Assembly (NCBI RefSeq): GCF_031877795.1
Contig: NC_133943.1
Coordinates: 7,929,001 to 7,993,000 of the forward strand
Direction: 5' to 3'
DNA from: Strix aluco
Taxonomy: Eukaryota > Chordata > Aves > Strigiformes > Strigidae
DNA: 64,000 nucleotides
Part shown: in pieces, positions 23,342-35,600 of the stretch
Layout: each line of letters begins with the position of its first letter
Numbering within the stretch: position 1 is the first letter of the stretch
Program-made: the position numbers and the translations under genes
Notes under the pieces: model-generated
Database searches by the model: none
What the model saw: the letters and a program-made list of their open reading frames with translations, nothing else
Told to the model about the DNA's origin: nothing

Positions 23342-23363
23342 TCAAGGTCTTGACCTCAAGGTC
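23342..23363. promoter_or_regulatory. Cluster of nuclear-receptor half-sites
   Basis: TCAAGGTC occurs at 23342-23349 and again at 23356-23363, separated by TTGACC, so that an inverted half-site (TGACCT, 23351-23356) sits between two direct ones. TCAAGGTC is the extended half-site bound by monomeric ERR and NR5A-type receptors. Three half-sites in 22 bases in an intron is a plausible regulatory site, but no activity can be inferred. Confidence 0.35.
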
Positions 23364-26300
23364 GTGCTGCAGATCTGTTTAGAAAAGCTGATGCATTGAG
23401 TTACTCTTCATCTTCACTACAGGTGCGTGCTCGGAAGTGTCCTTTATCAGTGTGTACGTACAGTTGCTCAGCAGATGGTATGAACTAGGATGTCCTCTTT
23501 TCATGGTGTAACAGGTTTGGCTAGTGTCGTGGCTTTAAATGGGGATGGTGGTGTGAAGGTACTGAAGTGTTTCTGCTGACAGCAGAAGTATTGGCTTAGA
23601 AGCTTCTTAAACTTCATGATTGTACTTTTTTGCTCGCCAGCGTGCGTGTATCGGTATGCTCATGTAACACAGATTGACTTTTGTGTAGTTCCATCTCTTT
23701 CTTTTTTTAACAGGCATTCAGTAAGTAAAAACATATGATCTGTAGGTGTGGGGGTAGGAAAAAGCAAGAGAAATGCAGCTATTCCTTTTGTCACTTGAAT
23801 CTCTGCTGTCTGCCTCGGAGGCTGCTGGGCGTCCTCAGCCAAAATGTTTAATTGATGTGTAGTCCTACAGTACGTAAAACACAGATGAGTTAGTTTGTGG
23901 GCTAGTGGTTTATTCTTGGGCTAAGGCAACTATTTATGTGATTTCTAATCCTCTGCTGAGATACTGCTCTGTACCTGTGTGGTCAGGCAGGAGATCTGCT
24001 GTTATGGGAATGTGGCATTTGAACTCGGAGAGATACTAAGCTTGAACATCTTTCTTTGAATTGCTGGCTAAAAGCATCGTAGCAAATTAGCTGCCTTTCA
24101 TTGCATTCGTTTTTATCTGATGTGATGCATGCTTTATGGAGTCACCCTGTAGCTTGTTGTAGTAGTAATTTGTGCTCTATAAATTAACTTGTGAGTATGA
24201 TGGAAGTATATAAATCACATAGGTGATTGTGTGGTGCCCTCTGCTGCCAGCTGGCTGAGTGAAGTGGATGTACCTGCCTGCTGGTATGTCGTGAATGAGA
24301 CATCAACTGCAAAGTTAGGATTGAAAAATGGTTTGTGAGAATGATTCTTTTGGTAAGTTTGCAGTCGTGAACTTCGGCTTTAGTGCAATTAAGCTTAAAG
24401 TTTCCATCCGGTATTGCTGAAAATGTAGCCCTAATGACAAGCTGAGTGGGGAGCAATGTTATGCTGCCTTCCACACTGCTGCTGCTGCTCGTGTCCTCCT
24501 CAGCAGAGAAAGATGATCGGCTTTGCCATTCTGACCTGGAGGCAGCTATGAAGCTGTCAAGGATTGTCAACTTCATGTTGCAGTTGGCAAAAGCTAATAA
24601 GGAAGAGCGTGGTTTAGCAGCAGACTGTGTGCTGCCAAGGCTGGGGAGGGAGGAGAAGGGCTTGGGAAAAGTGAGAGGAAAACCTTTCTGCTCTCTGCCA
24701 GCCAGGGGTAAATAGAACAACCGCCTTACCATACCTCCTAGGCAGATTTCTTTGGCAGTTACACTGGTCATGCCCTAGACTTTGCTACTGCCATTGAACT
24801 CTGGGGCTTGGCTTCTCTCAGACCTCTTGGAGACTGTCATGTTGGCAGTTGTATTTGCTAGTCACTCATCAGCTGATACAAAAGCAAACTTCAAAAAGCT
24901 TATTTTGGTAAGCGTAGTGTAAAACAATTGGCATCTAAGGACTGAAGTGCAAGTGCTGAACAAGCCTGCCTTAATTTAAGAGTGACTGTTTTCCAGTATG
25001 GACTACTCTAAAGTTGATCACTTCAGTGTGCTTGTGAAACAAGTAGGTTTTTCCTGGACTAGATTAAGTGTGGACCACGCTTCTGATTAGCAAAGTGAGC
25101 TGAAGTGAACATGAAGTGGCTAAACCATCTCACAGCTGTGAAGTGCAAAGTAAAATTTGGAAAAGATGTTTACTAAGAAACTGGAGCTTTCAGCGGTCTT
25201 CATTCAGGGTCTCATTATTCTTTCTGGTGATCTTCACTGTAACGGCAACACGGAGCTGAGTGAACAAATGAGCTGTGTGCTAGGTTTCCAATGCTTTGTG
25301 AAAATAAAGGTTTATTATACTTGCTGTTCTTTAGGGGAGATTGTGGAGCAGGTGCTCCTGTTACTGGATAAGTGGCTCTGTTTCACCATTCAAACACACT
25401 CCGTGTGCAGTCCTTAATAGCTGCAATAGTCACCTTTCCTCATGGAAGGAAGATTTCAGCAAGAGAACTTTGGTTCCTGGCATCTGGACTACTTTTTAGG
25501 TCACTGGTGAAAACCATAATCATACAGTGATCTCCAGGGCTGTGTATTTTTCCCTGAATGAATATGAATCAAATCATGAGACAGCAAGATTTAAGAGCAA
25601 CTATATAGCTATAAATTTCCTGGCAGATAACTGCTATGTGTTTGAATAAGTGGACTGATAAACTAATGGAAAGTTTCTTACCACAGTTGAGGAGTGTTGG
25701 TCAAATTAGGCAGAAAAATGCTACCAACCAGACTTTGTTACACAGTATCATCTTCCACTCCCTGTTTAAATACAGTTACAGGCATCACTAAAAAAAAGAT
25801 AAAGAACTGCAGTTAACCTTCCTGTCCCTCTTGTATTTGCTTCCCTGTGGAGCCAACTGTAACCTTATTGACATTGCATAAGAACAGATCCTGTTTAACT
25901 TAAACTTTGAGGAAGTTGTTATCCAGGTGTAAAAGCAATCTGCATGCTGCTCCTATTTCTTTGCAACCTTTCCTCTACCAGGCAACACAGGCTGGTAGCC
26001 TTTAGCTTTCTTCTGGAAAGTAAAGAGCTGGTGGGGTGCATTAGGAGGTTGTAGGAGGTATTCCACTGTGTGTGTGAAATATCACCAGGAAGAAAAAAAA
26101 AAACCACCATGCTGCAGAAATTCTTTTTGATCAAATATGAAAGCAGGCATTTCAACCTGCTAGCTTGGTATCCTGTTGACGTTAGTGGAGCTGTTGTTTG
26201 TAGGGTTTTGTGGAGTGCACCTTAACTGGAGTGTGCTGTACTGAGTTTCATGGTACTTCAGGGTGGTGTAAATGCTTATGTAAACAAAACTGCAGTGATA

Positions 26301-26640
26301 TTTACCATCAGAGGCCTCTCTCTCTAGTATCCATCATGCTTCATGTTTTCCATCCTGTTAACTCTGTAGAGTAACCTCTAAGTTATGCTGCTTTAAACTG
26401 TTTGATAGTAGCATGAATAATGCATGATACTGTGTAGACACAGGGAGAGAGGTGGCTTCAGTAATTTTGTGCATATGAAATCTTTTAATAATAATAGGTA
26501 CTCTCAGGTTGGGTGACCTGAGTGTACGTGTAGATTTTCTTTTGGATCACCTTTACTAGAAAACTGGAATTTTCCAATGGCTGAATGGATTAAAAACTGT
26601 CTATTCTGATGGGATGTACTGTGATGGCAAGCAGACATTC

Positions 26641-26660
26641 ATGATTATTTAAATAATCAT
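26641..26660. repeat. Perfect 20-bp A+T-rich palindrome
   Basis: ATGATTATTT is followed directly by its exact reverse complement AAATAATCAT. After one mismatched pair the symmetry continues for two further bases on each side. The centre contains ATTTAAAT and each arm a TAATCAT-like homeodomain/POU word, so dimeric factor binding is possible. It lies in GALNT10 intron 1. Confidence 0.85.
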
Positions 26661-29600
26661 TAATTTAAGTATTATTTAAATGTTACTTCAATCAGACTGA
26701 GGTAGATTGGGTTAAAGTTGAATAGTTGCTTTGTGTTAACCTTGTATCTATCTGTGCCTATTCTGGAATTAAATCAGGAATAGCCTTTCTGCCCTTCTTG
26801 TGCACTTTGCCTTAACCTGAGCTAATGTCCCTGGACAGAATGGTTTTGGTCAGTCCTAGTGCAGTTTGGCCACCCACGTATTCCTTCTAGATACAGCTTG
26901 GCCTAGGATTGCTCTGCCTCTAGAGAGAAGTATAAAAGACATTCTGACTTGACTTCAGGTCCCAGATTGTTTGCAAAACAGATAGCTGTCAGTGGGGATT
27001 TTTAGCAGTTAACAGAAAGTGTGAATCTGTTTATCAGATTTCACAGACTCCTGAACAAATCCTGATGCTCGAGTCACTTTCAGGAGTATAACAGTGTAAT
27101 GCTTTATTTCCAAATCCAGGGATAATAGCCTCCACCCTTCTAATTTAATATTTTTATGTTCTACTTTTGTACTGCCTTTCGTCTTGTTTGTGATGAATAA
27201 ACTTTCAAATTCTCCGTTATCTCTTTAAGAGTCTACTTGTAGTTTTCCCTTCAGATCTGGCATGCTGCTCATGACTTCTTACAACCCAGGGAGCTAGGAA
27301 GTGTTACTGGTTCTGCTTTATTCAACATGAAGCCTAACCTCTCAGTGGTAATGGTATCTTTTCTATCAGTGTAACTGACACTCGTGGTATTTCCTGCATT
27401 TTGTGTTACCCTGGCTAGATGATGGATAGGTAACAAGGAAAGGAGTGTTTATCTACGCAGCTTTGTTAAGAATATGAGTAGTACTGGATATCAAATTATG
27501 GCTGACTTGTCAGACTGTGCCTCTTTCCTTAGATTTAAAGGGTCTGGCAAACGACTGGAGAAAGCTACAGATAAGTAAATCAATATGTAGCACAGTAAGT
27601 TGCCAGGCAGCCCTCCTTTTCAAATGCCTGGGTAGAAGAGTAACTTCTATGGTGTCTGAGATCTGCTGGCAGCTCTGCATCCAAAGTCCTCTGCACCCCC
27701 TAAAACATAAGAAATGTGTCACTTCACATGTCTCCTTATTGTTCATAAACTTGATAAAGCTTTACATTGCAGCTTCAAAGAAGGGAGTCTACTGTTTCTT
27801 GGTCCTTAAGTTTACTTTTCTTTCTAAGTAATTAGCTCTTTTTTTCTGCCCTTTTGCAGTTCTTCCATTTTCTCTGATCTTAGCTCCAGGGTTAAAAGAG
27901 AGCTCTCTAGAGCATATAACTATAATTAAGGCTTTTTAACCACAGTTACAGTGAAGTACAAGCAGTGCTCTGGTGTTCCCGATACCCAGGGAAGAAACTT
28001 ACTTCAGTGGAAAAGCTGCTGATTTTATTATAACTGAACTCTCTGCTATCCCAGTCATGCAGTTCCCTCTGATACTGCTTCATGCCTTCCCACTTTGATA
28101 AGTTATCTTTCTAAGGTTGATGACCATTAATGGCATATCTTCTGTAGCTCACGAGAATAAAAATATTTATTCTGCCTGTCATTTTCTTGGAAACACAGGC
28201 TGCCAGCTATTGCGAGCAGTGTCCCTCATGAGTATATTCAGAAAGCTTGAGGAAATGTCATCCAGCTCATTTCCAAGGTCTGACTTATTTCGGTCTTACT
28301 GCAACTCTGTCTGGGCATCTGAACTAAAACACAGCTTTCATTAACTGTACCCACGGTTGGTGGCATTCAGCAGACTTTCCTCTTTTGGAGGTCATGACAT
28401 AAACGCATGGACGTGTTGCCACCAAGGTGAGTCAGGGGTAAAATTCCTCACTTAGTCTAGGTGCTTGTGGAGGTCTTACCACTACAGTGGACAAGAGCAC
28501 ACTTAGTGGCAATTACTAAACAGTAGCTGATGGCTTCAAATTCGCACCCTACAAAACTCAGTTTATATAACTATATCCTTTGCTTTTTGGTACTACTGAG
28601 TCAAACTGAAATGATAAGCAGTTTAAACATATTAAGGGTTTAAAATGGAAACCCTATTTTAAGTGAGCTGGTGTAACTCCTGTGGGTATTACGATTCTTT
28701 CCTTGGTCAGAAATAGAAGGCAAAGGAAGGGGAGGAGGATGGAGTCAGCAAAGGCTTGACTGCATAGTGCTGCCCAACCTGGTGGAGAAGTTCACTCTTA
28801 ATGTTTATTTGGTGATTGTGTCTTCCAGTCTTGACTCCTTATTAATTTTTCAGCTGTAATACCTTTTTCTTCCCAATTAGCACAGCAAGTAGCAGAAAGC
28901 AACTACTAAAAACTTTCTGAATAGTGAATGCTGGCATCCTTCCCTGTTATGCTGGGCATTGCCTCTGCAGCGAGGTAACTAATTTCTGTTCAGAGTGTCA
29001 TCCCTCAACACTAATATGTATTTCTTGCATGTATGTCATGTAGCTGATGTAGCAGTGACCTGACACGTTTCCCTGATGTAGCTTTCAAATAGAGAACCTG
29101 GCCCGTTCTGGTGGTTGCAGTTCACAAGGTGACTGCTGAAGTCAAACTTCCAAGAGGCATTTCAGAATATTTTTTTAAATGCACAGAAACTGCAGCTGTT
29201 TACTGAAATAATGACCAAGGGGTTAAATTTCAAATAAATTTTGAAGAGTGTTTTTTCCAGGTACAAATATTTGAATATATGTCTTAAAAATTGGGTGTTT
29301 GAAAATGAACTCTGTCTTCCTGCAGTAGAGCTATTTGGTCATAAAAATAAAGGATTTGCAGAATAACAGTAAATCAGACTGTCTCCTGCAAGAATCTTCT
29401 GGATGCATGAAATCTTCCTTCTTGTTTGACTATTTTCCCTTTGCAAAAATCTGATTAGAATGACATTTTGTCTTTGTTAGTCAAAGTCTTGTGATGTTTT
29501 AGAGCTTTATCAGATCTTATCTGGAAACACTGTCAGCTGTCCCTCCTACATGCAGAGCTGCTTTGCTTCTGCCCTCTTGAACAACTGTTTTTACAGGATT

Positions 29601-29714
29601 AAATTGTTATGAAAAGTTCTGCTCTGCTTGATCTCTAAAGCCTGAAATCCTTTGCTTGCAGTTATGTGTGCAAGCTAAGGTGACTTTTCAAAGGAAAGTC
29701 ATTTTCTTCTCCAT

Positions 29715-29783
29715 CTTTGCTTGTGATTATTCAGAAATCTTGCTTGTGATTATTCAGAAATCTTGCTTGTGATTATTCAGAAA
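29715..29783 (+). repeat. 23-bp minisatellite, three copies
   Basis: The unit TCTTGCTTGTGATTATTCAG plus AAA occurs as identical copies at 29738-29760 and 29761-29783, preceded by a nearly identical copy at 29715-29737 that differs only in its first bases. It is intronic with no coding role, and likely polymorphic in copy number. Confidence 0.9.
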
Positions 29784-32339
29784 TCTAATATTTAAAACCT
29801 CTCGTAGTCAGTCTTGGTTTTTCTCAGTGGAAGATTGTGTAGGCTTGTCTTTGTATAAATTACTTTTACTTGTGTTCAGTTTCATTTGGGAAGTTACTTT
29901 TACCTAATTCATGATACTAGCAAGACAACAATTTTTCTCCATGATGGAAAAGAGATAGGTTTTTTTTTTTTCTTTCTTGAGCTTACCTAGCATTTCTCAG
30001 CCTTCAGATGAAGTCCAAAGAAGAAATTTTCACATGGTCTAGTAAGCAAGAGCTGTTGCTTAATAAATAAAACAGGTGAAACAGAGTTTGAGTGTTCTTA
30101 ATGTTTAGACCAAAGTTTTCAAAGATGTCTTAGAATGTGATGTTCCTTTGAAAAATAAGTCTTAGTGACTTTGATCTAGGGTATGACACAAAAATAAGCA
30201 CATAACCAGGTCTGGTTCTCATATGCTTTTTTTTGTTTGTTTTATCTTTTTAAATATTATTATTTTTAAGAGTGAGTAGCTCCTTCACTTCTGCTCAGAC
30301 TGACTTTAATCTTAACTCTGCTTCCTTGGAAGTGGCTCTCTTTAGAGATTACTTTCAACTCAGATAAGTAAAAGCAAAATATATTCCCTCACTAAAGAAA
30401 ATCAGAACCCCAAAAGCTAGATAAATGCAGGCATAACTATGTTGTAAAGGGTTTCAGTTAGACAAGTAAGTTATTTTATGTAACATTACAGAAGGTCACT
30501 TAAATTTAGCCCAACTGTCAGTTCATGTTAGCCACTACATAACAGGCTTATTCTGGATCTCAAAAAGAAGTGAACCCTGTGATTATCTTCTGTCTTCTCA
30601 TTTGTCTTCCAGGTGGCCTGTTGCCAGGGTTTAGTGTGTGATAGCCAAGTAATAAGGAATAACCCTTTTTTTCCACTCCTGTGTATGTTAGTTTTGCTGA
30701 TCCACCAAATACACCCTGGACTGCCACTTCTCTTTGATTCTCAGGCTACAGCTTACTGTGTTGGAAATATCTGAAACTCCTATTGATATTTTGTTGTTGC
30801 ATGCTGCCTAATTCTTTTTTTGTGGCTGTTTTTGAATCTGATTCAAGGTACTAATTTAGCCTGGGGTGGAAAAAAGTCTTCCTTCAGAAAACCAACATCT
30901 GTTCACAGGTCTTGTTCACAGCAGCAAAAGAGCTGTATTGGTACAATTAAAGTGTTTGGAATGAGACTTCTCAAAATTATTTTGTTTGCCTGATTCTGAG
31001 GGCATGGAAGTGAGCTGCAAAAACATCTGCAAAGTATTGGAAGACCTGAGATTTTGATATAGAAACTGGCAGAAGTGTATTTGGTTATACATACAGAGAC
31101 CAGAGGACTATCCAAGTTATGATTGTTGCCATTTTCCTGCTGTTGCTGCTGATTCGTTGGAAATGTGGTTCTTTCCCTGTTCTGCCCCAGATTGTTTCTG
31201 ATCTTCAGATGTGGGTTGTGTGCCCTGTGAATGGGGATGTGGAAGACTGAAAAAGTCTTTATCTGCAATGTGTGAGGCCTTACTTGTGTTGTCCTTGATT
31301 TTGATTGCTGCAGAGTATCTGTGTATAAAAGATAATAGGTTTTCTTTCCTGTAGTTGCTTATTTTCTGCAAATAGGAACTTGGGCCAGCTGATTACAGAA
31401 AAAGAATCCTTGGCAAAGCAATTACAAACTAACAAGAAAGTGTCTCGAACCTCAATCTGTGCCAAGACCCTTTTCCTTGTATCTTGGCCAAAGCTGTTGT
31501 CAGCATAAGCTAATACTGGTTACCAAGGGTGAAAGGCCTAAGTTCTGGAAGCAAGTGATGTCTTGTTGTCTTTCCAAGTGCTGATATTTTTATAATAAGA
31601 GGGTGCTCATAGTAGAAATGCATCTGAGACGCTGTGAATTGATGCACGTAAGCAGAGAGCACAGGCATTGCAATAAATTAGCTGGGAATTGTCAGTCGCG
31701 TAAAAGAACTCAAATATTGGCTTAACCTGAAAATGTTAAATGAAATTTAAAAGACTACAGATTTTCTCTCTGGATCTCTGAAAACAATAACAAGTCATCT
31801 GAAAACTTGTTTTTTAAAATTATTTCTAGAGGGTATGTGTTTTCAAGCCTAATGCAGTGAAGTCTATTTTTATAGTCCTTGAAAACAAAACCTGACAGAC
31901 CATATTTGCCAGCACTTATATTGGTATGGTGACAGTGCTTCTTTTTAAAGCATGCCAGAGGAAATGCTCTGTGCTGGAGCATATGTCAGTGATTAGTGGG
32001 ACCAGTGCTGCAGTATGAAGTGGGAGAAATATGGCTGTGTGTAGCAAAAGCTGAATGGACAGAACATGAGAAATGTAGTGGTTTACAGACTGGGAATGGG
32101 CAATAGTTATTTTTAGGGTTATCTGTATGTAACTCACATGCTGTCTTCCAAATCAGTTGAGGTTTAACTGAGAGGACAACTGGTGCCTTTGTATGTTTCC
32201 CTTAATTTCTTCTTCATTTAGAAGACTGTTTGCCCTCTTCAGTCTATCACTGTTTATATAATGCAGGTATTTGCATGCTTTGTTTATGCCAGAGTGAACT
32301 GAAAGCCCTAGGAAGCGAGAGACATTGGTACCCAACTCC

Positions 32340-32680
32340 TTTTGTGGATTTAGACCTAAGTGGGTTTAAGGGCTCAGGCAGAGAGTGATCCTCAGAAACC
32401 AGCCGATCCTCTCCAGACCTGACGTCCTGGGTCTAGAGTTCTTGCCAGTCAAACCCCTGGGGTCTGTGCTCATGTTTTCCTTCTGAGTAGCTCTTTCCAC
32501 CTCCTTCTTCTCCCTGAAGCCCAGCAGCCATCCTTAGCACTGACCACCTCTTGTCGAGGACGCTGAGTTCAGAGCACAGCTCTGACCCGAGCTCTCCATG
32601 AGCCACGTGGGACTCCAGGTACTTGCGTTTGCAGCCCTGGGGTGGAGGGGGGAGGAGGACAGTGCCCTGCTACCCTTCCA
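32340..32680. other. GC-rich, CpG-bearing islet inside intron 1
   Basis: About 340 bases are clearly richer in G+C and CpG than the surrounding intron, including TGACGTC near 32420, GTCGAGGACGCTG near 32553 and CACGTG near 32605. The edges are fairly sharp. It could be an old retroelement fragment, an intragenic CpG/enhancer element or an alternative promoter. I see no LTR ends, target-site duplication or ATG-initiated coding frame with a donor. Confidence 0.35.
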
Positions 32681-35600
32681 CAAAGATCATCGATGGCTTT
32701 TACTCAAGAGTTGCAGTGCAGTAGCTACAGCACTCAATCGACTTTGCCTCATGGCTTTGACCACGCAAAATAATAAATAAGCCCCGCTCTGTGTTTGAGA
32801 GGATCAGCTCAGACATCAAAGCATGCAGACAGGTATGAGGATTCTTATGCGATATAGAGGCCACCTCATACCTAAGGGCCACGTACCTAAGACCTGGAGA
32901 AATCAGAGATCAAAAACCCGTCTTACCCAGTTGTTTTGAATTTGATCCTAAAGGTGCCTACAGACTTTACTCAGGGACATAGACCACACTGTGGGAATTG
33001 CAAAGCTGGAAGTTGAGCTGCGAGATGCACAGCACTGCAATATTGCAATATTAAAAGTTTCGCGTAGATTTAGCCCTTGACATCATAGATGCACTCAAGT
33101 GCTGTAAAAGATCTTCTCCTGCCTTACCCTATTCTTCCTATCTTGTCAGTTATGTTGGAGTATGCCAAAATTTTTCTATTCGATATAAATGGGAGCAAAA
33201 TGAAAATGCCCTGCTCCCTTTATCACAATTTATGTCTGTATTTGAACTTTGCCACTATTTGTTTATGAAAACTGCTTGTTTTCCCCTCTGAAATCTTTTT
33301 GTCAGAGCAGCTCAATACAACTTGGATTAAAAGAAGTCGCAATAGGTTAGAGAATCCCTGAAAATAGAAAAAGAATGTATTAGATTGCTGTGTAGCATTT
33401 CCCTGCTAGTATCAAAATTAGACTGCTACTTTTTGTAGAGTAGACATTTGGCTATTAATATTTAAATAAATAATGCAAGAAGCTGAGTTATTTCCAATTA
33501 AATCCAAGTTATAAAATAGTTGTCTAGAGCTCACTGCAGCTATGACTTACCTGTCTTATGCTTTCTTTGTGTAGAATTTTCCCTCACATTTAAGAGGTTT
33601 TTAAGGCTATTTTAGGTCTGGTTTTTGCTAGCCTGTAAAGTTCTTGCTTTTGAATAACTCTTGAGATAATTAGAAAAACAGAATTAGATTCTTTGGGCCC
33701 TTTAGGGAAAAGTGATGGCTTCATGAGGATTGATGATGCATTCCTATAGCATGCAGGAGGCCCAGTCAGAAATCTGCAAGAAGAAGGTAAAACACCCAAA
33801 GGAAGACTGCTTCCCATAAAGTAACATCAGCTGAAAGTATATTTATTTTCTTTCCCTAAAGTTGCTCAATGGAAAATGCCTTAAAAATTAGATTGTTTTC
33901 TTGTACTTGTACCAAAAAAAGCAGCTTCTCAGCAGTGCAATAATTTGATTTTTATACTGTGTCATAAGTACTGCACAGCTCTGAGACAGCTGGATTTTCA
34001 CTGCTGACTGAATCCAGTGTTTAAAGATCTTGGGCATTTCCAGTCTTCTGATGTGTGGTATCTCTCTAGGTTTTGTAATTGTTTCATACTTGAATCTGCT
34101 GGCTCAAGCTTGAGATTTCTGCATCCAGTTTCTTCTTCCTTACCTTGTCAGAGCTGCAAAAGGATCTGACTTTGAAACCTGGGTTATTTTTAATCTCTTT
34201 TCAATTCCTTACAACTGTTTAAGGTCTAAACATTTAAGAGGAGCACTGGCTTACCTCATTTGTGAGTCACACCTTCACAATAACAGGATGCCTTCCACAA
34301 AATGTTTTCAAGCTCATTGAAGTTGGATTCATTAGTAATGGGTTCATGTGGGTTTTTGGCTATATCTGCAGATAAAGTGTGGGGGTTTTTTTAGCAGAAA
34401 TTCATGTACAGGTGGCTCTTTGGAAGGCTGCTGTTTCTGAGTAGCAGAGGAAAGGCAATGGCTATGACTGGAAGATCGGCAGTGAGGCATGGTGTTCATC
34501 TCTTCTGGAAGGCTATTGATAATTATCTGTCTCTTGCTTGTGAACTGTTGTGACGCACTGTTAAGGTAGACTTGTTCATTGACCCCAGCAATCTCCTCTG
34601 TTCAGGAGGTGGAAAAAAATAACAAAGAAAATTTTCTTCCATCCTATTTATAAACTTTGTCACCTTAAAATGAATGAGTTTGGGCATGTGTTCAGTGCTG
34701 CTGGATTATGCAGTTAGGATTCTTTTCTGGCTTCCTAAATGAGAACAGTGTGTAACACATCAGCATTCAGTGTGTGTGTGTAATCTGTTCTTGGTTCTGT
34801 GCTGCATGCAGTTGGCAGGAAGGGTCAGGAATTAAATAAAGAGGAGATCAGTTCATGCACCTGGATCTTGTTTGAAATCACAGGGTACAAAGCTTCTAAA
34901 GCTGTTAAAAACTCTCAGTGGCTCCTCAAAGGAGAAAGCTGGTTGGCAGAGAAGACCCTGAAAGCTGCTTGGTTATGGAGTACTCTTAAAATTTAATGAA
35001 ATGTAATCCAACATTTTAATTGCATGTCTGGGCTTATGAATTTAATGTTGACTTTAGCAATTCTGCTTAGTATCTAATGGGGCTAAACTCTTTGTGTAAC
35101 AATGAATCTCCTCCAAAAGATCTTAATCTTAAGAAATACTAATACTTGAAAAAGCAGGGAGGGAGAGGCAGCAGTTGCAAAGATATCACCTGGTTTCTTG
35201 AAGCTCTTCAAGTGTCTTTTGTGGTTCAAAGCCATCTTTGCTTTAGCTTATGTTATGAAAATTTCCTCCTTACTAGTCTGCAGAATGGCTTGGACAACCT
35301 ACAGTGAATATGTAAGAGATTACTGTGATCTGCAGCCAAAATGGTGGAAGCATTAAACATTGCTCTTTAGCAAAAGAACTGCAGAACAGCTTTCCAAAGG
35401 GATTTATTGTACCTCAACCAGTAGCCACAAATGCTGGCTTGTGTCCCTGGAACGCTGAATGTTTGAGAAACACAGTTTGCAGCAGGAGTTAGTCAAGAGT
35501 TAGTTTAGGTACATCCTTGCCACGTAGTGCTGTACCATCTCTTCAGTCAGTCCTGCAATATTACAGGGTTTTGCTGCTTTGCTGTTGGCTTTTGATTACC

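Noticed and set aside
24184..24771. 195-codon ATG-initiated frame antisense to intron 1
   Set aside because: A frame this long is expected roughly 0.5 times by chance in 64 kb over six frames. It has no known domain, and its Ser run comes from a GCTGCTGCTGCT string. Worth only a quick protein search.
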